A stretch of DNA of 64,000 nt, taken from NCBI GenBank assembly GCA_021826965.1, contig JAKAYA010000003.1, forward strand, positions 45,218 to 109,217, written 5' to 3'. Made by a program: the position numbers and the translations under genes. Source of the stretch: Nitrospirota bacterium (GTDB taxonomy: Bacteria; Nitrospirota; Leptospirillia; Leptospirillales; Leptospirillaceae). Positions 44,493-52,561 of this stretch are shown here, piece after piece; positions within the stretch are counted from its first letter, which is position 1; each line of letters begins with the position of its first letter. Under the pieces are notes generated by a model. It was not told the DNA's origin. It made no database searches and saw only the letters and a program-made list of their open reading frames with translations.

Positions 44493-44762
44493 TTATCGGT
44501 ACACCTCACGGCGGTTTCCGATTTTTACAACGAGGATCCGGAAAACGCCGTCCTCGATGCTGCTGATAATTCGATAGTCGCCAACGCGGTACTTCCAGAA
44601 CTCTCCAAGTTTGGAACCTTTAAGTGCTTCCCCAATACTGCGCGGGTCGTGAAGCTGTGCAACACGGCCATGCAGAAAAGCAAGGATGCGCCTCGCTGTT
44701 TGCGGGTCGATCTTGTCCAGATCGCGTTCTGCGGCGCTATCGAGATCAATCTTCCAAGCCAT
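44493..44762 (-). CDS. RelE/ParE-family toxin
   Basis: 89 residues: MAWKIDLDSAAERDLDKIDP start, HDPRSIGEALKGSKLGEFWK, and the C-terminal beta strands with YRVGDYRIISSIEDG and KIGNRREVYR, the standard RelE/ParE pattern with the conserved YR.GDYR. Expected to be an mRNA interferase (RelE) or gyrase poison (ParE); the sequence does not decide. It overlaps the antitoxin gene by 17 bases and ends 6 bases from the integrase stop. Confidence 0.9.
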   Translation of the reverse strand: MAWKIDLDSAAERDLDKIDPQTARRILAFLHGRVAQLHDPRSIGEALKGSKLGEFWKYRVGDYRIISSIEDGVFRILVVKIGNRREVYR

Positions 44763-44973
44763 AACGCTTCATCACTTCTTCCAGCGGAATGGATTGAGAT
44801 TTCCCGGCACGATTGGCAATCAACCGTTGCTCGGCAAGGTATAAGTCCTCAAGATCGTCGATGTGCTCACGGATCGCCTCGATCATGTAAAAGGTCTTGC
44901 TGCGCCCGGTGAGTTGCGCTAATTTTTGCAGACGGTTTGAAATGTCGTCCGGTAGTCGCAGAGATACGGCCAT
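44746..44973 (-). CDS. Ribbon-helix-helix antitoxin (RelB/CopG-like)
   Basis: 75 residues. MAVSLRLPDDISNRLQKLAQ and TGRSKTFYMIEAIREHIDDL form the ribbon-helix-helix DNA-binding domain; the C-terminal half (LAEQRLIANRAGKSQSIPLEEVMKRYGLED) binds the toxin. It is the first gene of the pair and starts 14 bases from a perfect 26-base palindrome, the likely operator. Confidence 0.9.
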   Translation of the reverse strand: MAVSLRLPDDISNRLQKLAQLTGRSKTFYMIEAIREHIDDLEDLYLAEQRLIANRAGKSQSIPLEEVMKRYGLED

Positions 44974-44987
44974 GATGTTCTCCTTTC

Positions 44988-45013
44988 TTAGTGAGATATA
45001 AGTATCTCACTAA
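44988..45013 (-). promoter_or_regulatory. Palindromic operator of the toxin-antitoxin pair
   Basis: TTAGTGAGATA (44988-44998) and TATCTCACTAA (45003-45013) are perfect inverted repeats around 4 bases, just upstream of the antitoxin ATG at 44973. This is the expected site of autoregulation by the RHH antitoxin. Confidence 0.8.
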
Positions 45014-45048
45014 ACGGAAAGGACCGCAAGACATAAAGAGTATATTTA

Positions 45049-45062
45049 CGAATCATGATTCG
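45049..45062. repeat. 14-base perfect palindrome
   Basis: CGAATCATGATTCG reads the same on both strands. It lies between the toxin-antitoxin operator and the IS, in a stretch with no gene; role unknown. Confidence 0.4.
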
Positions 45063-45113
45063 ATTTGTTTTCTCTCCCTCTCCCTCCGTTCCTCTTGGTG
45101 TTAGCGGTCGGGT

Positions 45114-45150
45114 AAAACCAGCCACATAGGGTCGATTCAAAACCAGCCAC
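45114..45150. repeat. Direct repeat AAAACCAGCCAC (two copies), remnant resembling an IS21-type end
   Basis: Identical 12-base copies start at 45114 and 45139, a 25-base period. Tandem copies of such a motif near the terminus are typical of IS21-family ends, but no istA or istB is present, so this would be a relic. Confidence 0.4.
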
Positions 45151-45164
45151 TTTGAGAGGAGATG

Positions 45165-45182
45165 CTGTATACCCTCCCTGAA
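45165..45182 (+). repeat. Left terminal inverted repeat of the IS
   Basis: CTGTATACCCTCCCTGAA, matched by the right end on the other strand. Confidence 0.6.
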
Positions 45183-45246
45183 GGCCTGACCATGCCCCAT
45201 AAATCGGGAGTGAACACCGGAAAACTTTTTCTGTACGATTTTTTCC

Positions 45247-47604
45247 ATGAAGATCTGCGGACAGACATTCGGGGAAGAGACGATCGGGAAGATCCGGGAG
45301 CTGATCGTCAGCGGCATGAGCCGGACGGAACTGTCCCGGGCGGTGTGCCGGCTTCTGGACTGGAAGAACCGGGCGGGAACGCTCAAGGAGATGAGTTGCC
45401 GGGTGGCCCTCAAGAAACTCGAGGAGAAAGGGAGGATTGTTCTTCCGTCCGCCCGGATTCTGGACTTTTCCCGCACGAAGGAGCGGGGGGATCTGGAAGG
45501 GATGGCCCCGGCGCTGACAGGCTCCCTTCCGGAACTGGGAGAGATCTCCCTGGTCCGGGTGCCCCACGGGGACAAGGCCCTGTCCCGGATCTGGAACACG
45601 ATGATGGAGCGGTACCACTACCTGGGGAAGGGACCTCTGTGCGGCGCCCAGATCCGGTATCTGGTGCAAAGCTCCCGGACCGGATACGTGGGGGCTCTCT
45701 CCTTCTCCTCGGCCGCCTGGAAGGTGGCGGTCCGGGACGCCTGGATCGGATGGAGTCCCGACCGGCGGGTCAAAGCCTTGTCCCGGGTGGTGAACAACAG
45801 CCGCTTCCTGATTCTGCCGCATGTGCGGGTTCCCCATCTGGCCTCGCACATTCTGGGGAAGGCGGTCAGGATGGTTTCCGGAGACTGGGAAGCAACCACC
45901 GGAGAGCGGCCTCTCCTTCTCGAGACTTTCGTCGAGGAGGGCCGGTTCGAAGGAACCTGCTACCGGGCGGCGGGATGGGTGGAGATCGGACGAACCGCGG
46001 GACAGGGACGACAGGGCCGGGGCGTGCCGGTCAAGAAGGTTCTGGTGTATCCTTTGGGGGAAGACGCACGGCTTCTTCTCCGGGCGGTGGAGTCGGCCTA
46101 CGAACCGCCCGTCCCTCTCTCGCCCGTTCCGGCGGACTGGGCGGAGGAGGAGTTTCTGGGGGTATCCCTTCCGGACAAGCGGCTCGCTGCCCGGCTTCTG
46201 ATGCTGGCCCGGGACTTCTTCGCTCGTCCGACCGCGCAACTGCCCCAGGCCTGCGGGAGCCGGGCCAAAACCAAGGCGGCCTACCGTTTTTTCGACCATG
46301 AGAAGGTGACGATGGATGTTCTTCTGAGTGCGCACACCAAAAAGACCGAAGAACGCATGGCCGAACATCCGGTGGTGCTGTGCGTGCAGGATACATCCGA
46401 ACTCGACTATACGGCCCATCCCGACACCCGGGATCTGGGGCCCATCGGCAATCATCGGAAGGGGTCCCTGGGGCTTCTGATGCACGACACGATGGCCTTC
46501 GACCCCTCGGGAACGCCTCTGGGGCTTGTCGACGTTCAGTGCTGGGTGCGACCTCCGGATCCTCCGAAGGTGGAAAAAGGGGAACAAACGCGGGAAGAGA
46601 AAGAGGCCGACCGGAAGGAAAAAGAGAAAAAGGAACGAGAGAAGAAAACAGCGCCGATCGCAGAGAAGGAGTCCTATAAATGGCTCAAAGGCTTCTCTCG
46701 TGTGGCGGAGGTTCAGAAACGCCTTCCCGGAACGACCCTTGTCAGCATGGGGGACCGGGAAGCGGACATCTACGACCTGTTCGAACTGGCCCAACGGGAT
46801 CCGAATGGACCCAAGCTTCTGATCCGGGCGCTTCAACCCCGGAAGAAGACCGATGGAACCGCTCTCTGGAAAACACTTCTGGAGCAGTCGCCGGACGGAG
46901 AGATCCGTCTTGAGGTCCCGAGGCGGCACAGCCGGGCCGCCCGGGAGACAACGCTCGAGATCCGGTTCGCGAAGGTCGATCTGGCTCCTCCGACCCCCCG
47001 GAAGAAGGAATTGTCTCCCGTCACCCTGTGGGCGGTCGCGGCCACAGAAAAGAACGCACCGGCGGGTGCCGAGCCTCTCTCCTGGCTTCTGTTCACCTCA
47101 ATGACGGTCGAGACTCTGGCGCAGGCGCTGGAAAAGGTGGTCTGGTACACCCGGCGCTGGGGGATCGAAGTCTTTCACCGGACCCTCAAGTCCGGCTGCA
47201 AGATCGAGGACCGGCAACTGGGAAACGACCACCGGATCGAAGCGTGTCTGGCCATCGATCTGGTGGTCGCCTGGCGGTTGTTCCACCTGGTCCGGCGGGG
47301 ACGGGAGACCCCGGATGTTCCCTGCACGGTCTTTTTCGAAGAACACGAATGGAAGGCTCTCGTCACGTTCCAGACCCGGGTTCCGGTGGCTCCGGACGCC
47401 TCCCCTCCGACGCTTCGGGAGGCCACCCGGATGGTGGCGGGACTGGGAGGCTTTCTGGGAAGAAAAGGGGATGGGGAACCCGGGACCGAAACCCTCTGGA
47501 GAGGAATCCAGCGGCTCGACGACCTGGCCGCCATGTGGATCATCTTCACGAATCTTCAAAATCGTCCCACATCTCCCGTGCTCACTCAACGAAGATACGG
47601 GTAA
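45247..47604 (+). CDS. DruA-like DUF4338 domain fused to Tn5/IS4-type DDE transposase
   Basis: 785 residues. Residues 1-290 match DUF4338, the domain of DruA in Druantia anti-phage systems: SRTELSRAVCRLLDWKN, LEEKGRIVLPSAR, ERYHYLGKGPLCGAQIRYLV and YRAAGWVEIGRTAGQGRQ. From about 298 (AEEEFLGVSLPDKRLAARLL) it is an IS50/Tn5 transposase: the DNA-binding part with CGSRAKTKAAYRFFDHEKV, D382 (CVQDTSELDY), D503 (VSMGDREADIYD) and E641 in YTRRWGIEVFHRTLK, which fits the Y-(2)-R-(3)-E-(6)-K signature. A charged KEKEKKEREKK insert lies near residue 465. The frame is intact throughout. Confidence 0.88.
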   Translation: MKICGQTFGEETIGKIRELIVSGMSRTELSRAVCRLLDWKNRAGTLKEMSCRVALKKLEEKGRIVLPSARILDFSRTKERGDLEGMAPALTGSLPELGEISLVRVPHGDKALSRIWNTMMERYHYLGKGPLCGAQIRYLVQSSRTGYVGALSFSSAAWKVAVRDAWIGWSPDRRVKALSRVVNNSRFLILPHVRVPHLASHILGKAVRMVSGDWEATTGERPLLLETFVEEGRFEGTCYRAAGWVEIGRTAGQGRQGRGVPVKKVLVYPLGEDARLLLRAVESAYEPPVPLSPVPADWAEEEFLGVSLPDKRLAARLLMLARDFFARPTAQLPQACGSRAKTKAAYRFFDHEKVTMDVLLSAHTKKTEERMAEHPVVLCVQDTSELDYTAHPDTRDLGPIGNHRKGSLGLLMHDTMAFDPSGTPLGLVDVQCWVRPPDPPKVEKGEQTREEKEADRKEKEKKEREKKTAPIAEKESYKWLKGFSRVAEVQKRLPGTTLVSMGDREADIYDLFELAQRDPNGPKLLIRALQPRKKTDGTALWKTLLEQSPDGEIRLEVPRRHSRAARETTLEIRFAKVDLAPPTPRKKELSPVTLWAVAATEKNAPAGAEPLSWLLFTSMTVETLAQALEKVVWYTRRWGIEVFHRTLKSGCKIEDRQLGNDHRIEACLAIDLVVAWRLFHLVRRGRETPDVPCTVFFEEHEWKALVTFQTRVPVAPDASPPTLREATRMVAGLGGFLGRKGDGEPGTETLWRGIQRLDDLAAMWIIFTNLQNRPTSPVLTQRRYG

Positions 47605-47918
47605 AGATCAGGCCTGAAGGGCGAGGTTTCCAGTGCGCGCCAAGGATGAATTTCCTCTCAAGGAGCCATCACCAAGCCGCCGTGCCTAACCATGATTCAG
47701 GTGCGAAACATCCCGGAAATTCGTGACTCTTTGTTGATTTTTTTTCAGGAAGGGTGTATACAGTTGACCGATTCAAAATAAGAGGGAGAGTTCAGCCGTT
47801 TGCACTTATAGATGATTGATGACGTTGGCGGACGGACTCTCGCATGGACCTATCTGACCGGGTCCACAACCTTGCTTTCGGTCAATCCGGGGTTGCCTTA
47901 ATCCGCAAGGAGGACACA
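47605..47918. other. IS right flank and leader of the NHL-repeat gene
   Basis: 314 bases. Up to 47763 it is non-coding IS sequence, ending with a T-rich tract and the right inverted repeat. From 47764 it is the leader of the next gene; TATAGA near 47807 could be a minus-10 element, but no well-spaced minus-35 is seen. Confidence 0.45.
47744..47763 (-). repeat. Right terminal inverted repeat of the IS
   Basis: On the minus strand CTGTATACACCCTTCCTGAA; differs from the left end by two one-base gaps/insertions and one substitution. Confidence 0.6.
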
Positions 47919-49106
47919 TTGAAAAAGGGGAGAGAGATGGGCAAGAACATCAACCGAAAATGGAAAGCATCCGCCAAAATGATTTCCCTTGGTCTGGGTG
48001 CCAGTCTTGTTTTGGGAGCCGGCATGCAAGCTCAGGCTGTTTCCGTGTCCACCATTGCCGGATCCTTTCATGAAAGAGGGGCTGTTGAAGGTCCGGGCAG
48101 AGAGGCCCGGTTCGAGTTTCCCCAAGGGATTCTCGCCGCTCCCGATGGCACGATTTACATTGCGGACACCGGAAACGACATGATCCGAAAAATCACTTCG
48201 AATGGTCTGACAGGCACAACTGTTACTCCGGCAGAGCTTCATCATCTCTCCGTTGACGTTGAAGATGTTGCCGGATCCGATCATCGGGCACGCTATCGTG
48301 ACGGTGTCGGAGCCAACGCCCGCTTCAACAACCCGGAAGGCATGGCCATTTCTCCGGACGGAAAAACACTTTATGTGGCCGATTCCCGAAACAACATGAT
48401 CCGGAAGATTGATCTGGCTTCCAAGACCGTTTCGACGGTTGCCGGCCACACCTTTCCGGGCTCCGGAGACGGTGCCGGAAAAGAAGCGGGATTTGAAGCC
48501 CCGAGGGGTCTTGCCATTTCTCCGGACGGAAAGACTCTTTACGTCGCCGACTCGGGAAACAACGCGATCCGGAAAATCGACTTGGCCACCAATAACGTGA
48601 CAACGCTGGCAGGAGCCGGCAAGCTCATGGCCGGTTCGGCCGATGGAGTCGGCGCTCAGGCCACCTTCCATGAACCCAGGTCCCTTGTGATTTCCGCAGA
48701 CGGTCAGGTTCTCTATATTGCGGATACCCGCAACAATCTCATCCGGAAGATGGTTCTTGCAACAAATTCCGTTTCCACCCTGGCCGGTCATGCGGGCTTT
48801 CCCGGAACACTGAACGGTCCCGGACCGGATGCCTACTTCTATCACCCGGTTTCCCTGAGCCTTGACGGCAACAAGCTCTATGTTGCTGACGGTGCCAATG
48901 CCGATATCCGGATGGTGGATCTGTCCACGGGCGTCGTTTCCACCGTGGCGGGCGCGACAATCAACGGCGGCGTTCCGATTGCCGGACGGGAAGACGGATC
49001 CGGTGTGGAAGGTCATTTCCAGTTCCCCGGCGCCCTGACGGTCTTTCATGGTGTCCTCTTTGTAGCGGACACTCCGGCCGACACGATCCGGGAAGTCAGC
49101 TTCTAA
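47919..49106 (+). CDS. Exported NHL-repeat beta-propeller protein
   Basis: 395 residues. Signal peptide: basic n-region, MISLGLGASLVLGAGM and a cleavage region QAQA. Five or six NHL repeats follow, with units such as ARFNNPEGMAISPDGKTLY then VADSRNNMIRKIDLASK and VSTVAG. NHL propellers act as protein- or ligand-binding scaffolds outside the cytoplasm; no catalytic motif is visible. TTG 47919 has AAGGAGG 5 bases upstream; the in-frame ATG at 47937 with GGGGAGAG is an alternative. Has its own strong terminator. Confidence 0.83.
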   Translation: MKKGREMGKNINRKWKASAKMISLGLGASLVLGAGMQAQAVSVSTIAGSFHERGAVEGPGREARFEFPQGILAAPDGTIYIADTGNDMIRKITSNGLTGTTVTPAELHHLSVDVEDVAGSDHRARYRDGVGANARFNNPEGMAISPDGKTLYVADSRNNMIRKIDLASKTVSTVAGHTFPGSGDGAGKEAGFEAPRGLAISPDGKTLYVADSGNNAIRKIDLATNNVTTLAGAGKLMAGSADGVGAQATFHEPRSLVISADGQVLYIADTRNNLIRKMVLATNSVSTLAGHAGFPGTLNGPGPDAYFYHPVSLSLDGNKLYVADGANADIRMVDLSTGVVSTVAGATINGGVPIAGREDGSGVEGHFQFPGALTVFHGVLFVADTPADTIREVSF

Positions 49107-49125
49107 AAAGTCGAAATATCGATTC

Positions 49126-49156
49126 AAAGGGAGGGCCATGGCCCTCCCTTTTTTTT
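49126..49156 (+). terminator. Rho-independent terminator after the NHL gene
   Basis: A 26-base perfect palindrome, AAAGGGAGGGCCATGGCCCTCCCTTT in two halves of 13 (49126-49151), continues into T residues to 49156, 20 bases after the stop codon. Confidence 0.9.
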
Positions 49157-49252
49157 GTCCGGATCCAGCCGCAACCCTTTTTTCATCCCCCGATCATCAT
49201 GGTGGTAAAATCTGCAGGAGGGGACTCCACCCCAGTCGGATCGAGGGGGCCT

Positions 49253-50272
49253 ATGATTGCACCATCCAGATACTGTTCCGGGCATCCATGCTTTCTTGCC
49301 CTGCTTCTCGTCCTGGCGATTTTTCGTTCAAGCGCATCCCTGTTTGCGTTTGAACGTCCGGAAATGGCCTTTTCTCCGAGATGGGGAGCTTCCGCCGGAA
49401 TGTTTCCAGACGGAAAGGTCATTGTTTCCGGTGGTTTTGATGGAAAAGACACCGGGCGGACGGAAATCTATAACCCAGAGACGGGACGATGGCATCGGGA
49501 AACCCCCGATCCGGTTCCCCGAACCAGCGCGTCCGCCGTGGTTCTGCCGGACGGAAGATTCCTGGTCATCGACGGTTACAATCAAACCTATTTGGGAACG
49601 ACCGAAGTCTATACCCGAACAAGCAATCGCTGGTCGAACCTTTCGCCTGACCCGACTCCTCGTGCGGGTGCTGCCGCGGCGCTCCTGAAGGACGGGAAAG
49701 TTCTCGTGACGGGAGGATTCAGCGAAGACGGCTACACGGGAACGACCGAAACATACGATCCGATGACCGACAGATGGAAACGCCTTGCCCCGGATCCGAC
49801 CGCCCGATGGGCTGCATCGGCGGCGACGGCGGAAGATGGACGCGTTCTGGTCGTAGACGGTTATAACGGGAAAACATTGGGATTATGCGAGCTCTATGAT
49901 CCGGCAAAGAATTCCTGGTCGACTCTTCCTTCGGACCCGGTTTCGCGATGGGGTGGTGTCGCCGTGGCTTTGGGGAAGCACGGATTTCTGATTCTGGACG
50001 GATATCATGCCGACTACCTGACTTCCTCCGAAGAGTTTGACCTGAATCGAACATTCTGGAAAAGGCGGCGGAGAGATCCGATCCCCCGCGAAAAACCTGT
50101 TGCGGTTCGACTGAAGAACGGGAAAGTCCTTGTCGCCGGTGGACTGAACGCCGGAGGCTTTGTTTCCGCCATCGAAGAATACGATCCTGTCAAGAACGTG
50201 TGGGAGAGATTGTCCCAAGGGATCAAGACTCGTCGACAAAACGCAAGAGAACCTTCCGGCAGAATGTTTTGA
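49253..50272 (+). CDS. Exported kelch-repeat beta-propeller protein
   Basis: 339 residues with a signal peptide (CFLALLLVLAIFRSSASLFA) and six kelch blades of about 48 residues. Each has a D/G-rich strand then Y and W at fixed spacing (for example TEIYNPETGRWHRETPDPVP). The blade doublets alternate: VSGGFDG, VIDGYNQ, VTGGFSE, VVDGYNG, ILDGYHA, VAGGLNA, i.e. GG or DGY. Likely a periplasmic or surface scaffold. ATG 49253 follows GAGGGGG; the frame is open to 49199 but the later start gives the signal peptide. Confidence 0.83.
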   Translation: MIAPSRYCSGHPCFLALLLVLAIFRSSASLFAFERPEMAFSPRWGASAGMFPDGKVIVSGGFDGKDTGRTEIYNPETGRWHRETPDPVPRTSASAVVLPDGRFLVIDGYNQTYLGTTEVYTRTSNRWSNLSPDPTPRAGAAAALLKDGKVLVTGGFSEDGYTGTTETYDPMTDRWKRLAPDPTARWAASAATAEDGRVLVVDGYNGKTLGLCELYDPAKNSWSTLPSDPVSRWGGVAVALGKHGFLILDGYHADYLTSSEEFDLNRTFWKRRRRDPIPREKPVAVRLKNGKVLVAGGLNAGGFVSAIEEYDPVKNVWERLSQGIKTRRQNAREPSGRMF

Positions 50273-50274
50273 AC

Positions 50275-50670
50275 ATGGCGCTACGGCCGTTGCCTTCCCG
50301 AAAAATTCTGTTCCTGTCGGCAGTCTTTCTTTTGTTAGGTCTTTTCCTGGTGTCCTCTTTCCCCGCTTTCGTCGAAGGGGAGGAGCGCTGTGTCATTAAA
50401 CCCGAAACAGGAGGCGCCATCCGTTACTTCCAGTCCGGAATGGCCTTTCTGAACGCTCACGGACCGAAAAAGGAAAAGCAGAGAAAGGCCTTTCTCTGCT
50501 TCCGGCAGTCGGCATTGCTGGGATATTCGTGGGGCGAAGTCTGGCTCGGCATTCTCTATTACAACGGATGGGGAGTCGCACAGGATCGCAACAAGGCTCT
50601 TGTCTGGTGGAAGAAGGCGGCTGAACAGGGAAACCCCTGGGCGCAGGACCGGTTCAACCAGGAATATTGA
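50275..50670 (+). CDS. Exported Sel1-repeat protein
   Basis: 131 residues: signal anchor (KILFLSAVFLLLGLFLVSSF) then Sel1-like repeats, the clearest being SALLGYSWGEVWLGILYYNG and WGVAQDRNKALVWWKKAAEQ. Sel1 repeats are alpha-solenoid protein-binding modules. ATG 50275 is 2 bases after the kelch stop, so the two genes are probably one operon. No clear ribosome site; the preceding gene's translation may deliver ribosomes. Confidence 0.75.
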   Translation: MALRPLPSRKILFLSAVFLLLGLFLVSSFPAFVEGEERCVIKPETGGAIRYFQSGMAFLNAHGPKKEKQRKAFLCFRQSALLGYSWGEVWLGILYYNGWGVAQDRNKALVWWKKAAEQGNPWAQDRFNQEY

Positions 50671-50682
50671 TGGCAGTCTGCA

Positions 50683-51615
50683 TCATGGTGATGGAACCGG
50701 CCAATCCTGAAGAAGAACGGTATTGACCGGCACCGGATGTTTCGACGTCACTTTCTGGAAAAGAGAAAGATCTTTCCGCGCCTGCCCGGGATCGTGCTGC
50801 TGAAGGCGGATCTGGAAAGCGGCAAGGATGGCTTTCAGGGCGGAATCCCAAAGTCCCAGATCCATTTCGGCAAGAGAAAGCCCTTCCGAGTCAAAGGCGA
50901 TTCCTTCCGGGTTCCCGGTCTTTCGGTCGATGACAAGGGCCTGTTCAAAAGCGTCTCTGGCTTTTTGCGGGTTCTTCAAGGCCAGATCGGCATTGCCGAT
51001 ATTCGCCAGATTCCCGGCGACCACCGAGTCTTCCCGATTGTTCCGGTTCAGGGAAAGGGCTTTTTGGAAAGAAGAAAGCGCCTTCCGGAAATGGCGTTCC
51101 CGGAGATAAAGCATTCCTTGCGCGTTCAGGGCATGGGCCAGGATATGTTTCTTCCGGGGAGAATCCGGGAGGCGGGAGAGTATCTCCTGCGCTTCTTTCA
51201 GGTCTTTATGAGCCTGGTCGTTTTCTTGAAGAAAAATCTCCGTGTCACTGGAAAGGACGTCCGTCTGGGCGGTCAGCAAAGGATCCTTAAGGATCCTTGC
51301 CAGGAGAGCGGCTCTCTGATACCAGAGGATCGCACGGGAATACTGACCGCTTGCGGCTTCGATATACCCGATCCGGTCCATGTCCCGAACGCTGTCCGGC
51401 AAGTCTCCGAGAAGTTGATGGGCGCGAAGGGCCTCACGGACAAGATGAAGGGCCGTGTCCGGATGGTGTTCGGCAATCTGCTGATTCGCATTGGATAATG
51501 CGGATCGGGCGTCATCCTGCAACTTTGACAAACGGGGTCCCGAAGACGCACATCCCGGCAAAAGGACCGGGAGAGTCAGAAGGAAAAAGGGAATAACCCA
51601 TCGAAAGCTCTTCAC
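50683..51615 (-). CDS. TPR-repeat lipoprotein
   Basis: 310 residues with signal peptide and lipobox LPGC (Cys near 22). At least four TPR units follow, e.g. ASGQYSRAILWYQRAALLA, ERHFRKALSSFQKALSLN and NPQKARDAFEQALVIDR. Start GTG 51615 overlaps the stop of the MCE gene as GTGA. It closes the mla-like operon and may be a partner of the MCE protein at the outer membrane, which is inference. Converges on the Sel1 gene with a 12-base gap. Confidence 0.8.
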   Translation of the reverse strand: MKSFRWVIPFFLLTLPVLLPGCASSGPRLSKLQDDARSALSNANQQIAEHHPDTALHLVREALRAHQLLGDLPDSVRDMDRIGYIEAASGQYSRAILWYQRAALLARILKDPLLTAQTDVLSSDTEIFLQENDQAHKDLKEAQEILSRLPDSPRKKHILAHALNAQGMLYLRERHFRKALSSFQKALSLNRNNREDSVVAGNLANIGNADLALKNPQKARDAFEQALVIDRKTGNPEGIAFDSEGLSLAEMDLGLWDSALKAILAAFQIRLQQHDPGQARKDLSLFQKVTSKHPVPVNTVLLQDWPVPSP

Positions 51616-52526
51616 GGATGGCCTTTCAAAGAGTCATCCGACGGCGGATAGGAGAGGGGAGCCCGAGACGGATCTCCCAGGCTGGGCAGTGGTGGGGGAA
51701 TGGAGATGAGGTTCCGGATGGGCCAGCTTTGCTGGAGACCTTCAATGATGTTGTCCGTATTCGATACGGTTTTTTTCGTGTCTTCCAGCAGACCCAGCGT
51801 TTTCTTCGTGATCGGGGGAAGTTTCGGAGTCGCATTCTTGATATCGTTCATGGACGACTTCAAATCCTGGACGATCCCCGGGATGGAGTCCGAAGATTGC
51901 CGTATTTTTTCGGTCGTGTTCCGGATGTTCCCGGCCGCATCCCGGATGTCGTCATAGATTTCCTGTTTGCGGAGAAGGGATCCGACCGTTCCCTTGCCCC
52001 TGTCGATCGCATCGGTCAGATCCGAAATGTTCGAGACGATTTGCTGAAGCTTGACGATCGTGGGGTTCAGTTTTGCCATAATCTGTTCGAGAGTCAGAGG
52101 CGTTTCCGCACGAATCTTGTGGTTTGGAAGAATGATCGGGAGCCAGGGCGATCCCAGACTGATCCGAAGGGTGACGTCACCGGAAATAATTCCGGACTTC
52201 TTGACCGTCAAGAAAGAATCCTTACGGATTTTTTTTTGATATTTGGAGAGAAGGCGCAGGACAACCTTGATCTGGTTCAGCTTCGTAAAATCGACCGACT
52301 CGACCGACCCGATCGTGATACCGGCGAGTTTGACCGGAACCCCGGGACTGATCCCGTAGGACTGGTCCAGGACGGTATAAATGGTATAGCGCCGGTCGAA
52401 CGCATGCTGGTTGACGGCAACCTCATACAAGCCGAAGAGGAGCGCAAGAAGAGGTATCAAAAGGAAGAAAGCCGCGATGCGCTCAAGCCTTTTTTCATTT
52501 GTCCGGTGAACGTAGTGAAGTTTCAT
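51612..52526 (-). CDS. mlaD: MlaD/MCE-domain lipid transport protein
   Basis: 304 residues. One N-terminal membrane helix (IAAFFLLIPLLALLFGLYEV), an MCE domain (residues 45-125: YTVLDQSYGISPGVPVKLAG, ITIGSVESV) and a long helical C-terminal part with amphipathic repeats (SNISDLTDAI, IVQDLKSSMNDIK), ending in a Pro-rich tail. Such proteins form hexamers in the periplasm and carry phospholipids or sterol-like lipids between membranes. In a bacterium with hopanoids the cargo could include hopanoids, but this cannot be read from sequence. Confidence 0.87.
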   Translation of the reverse strand: MKLHYVHRTNEKRLERIAAFFLLIPLLALLFGLYEVAVNQHAFDRRYTIYTVLDQSYGISPGVPVKLAGITIGSVESVDFTKLNQIKVVLRLLSKYQKKIRKDSFLTVKKSGIISGDVTLRISLGSPWLPIILPNHKIRAETPLTLEQIMAKLNPTIVKLQQIVSNISDLTDAIDRGKGTVGSLLRKQEIYDDIRDAAGNIRNTTEKIRQSSDSIPGIVQDLKSSMNDIKNATPKLPPITKKTLGLLEDTKKTVSNTDNIIEGLQQSWPIRNLISIPPPLPSLGDPSRAPLSYPPSDDSLKGHP

Positions 52527-52561
52527 ATCCCCCCAGATCGGAGAAAGACGGCTTGTCGGGC

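Larger units (their letters stand above)
45165..47763 (+). mobile_element. 2.6-kb insertion sequence coding for a DruA-transposase fusion
   Basis: Bounded by imperfect inverted repeats beginning CTGTATAC (left 45165-45182, right 47744-47763, about 17 of 20 positions matching with one small gap each). The 5'-CTG start is shared with IS50/Tn5 ends. No matching 9-base duplication is seen: GAGGAGATG on the left, TTGACCGAT on the right. The tenmer CGATTCAAAA occurs outside both ends (45133 and 47769). Confidence 0.65.

Noticed and set aside
45247..46140. A stand-alone Druantia defence locus
   Set aside because: DruA-like sequence is present, but no DruE helicase or other dru genes are nearby and the frame continues into a transposase.
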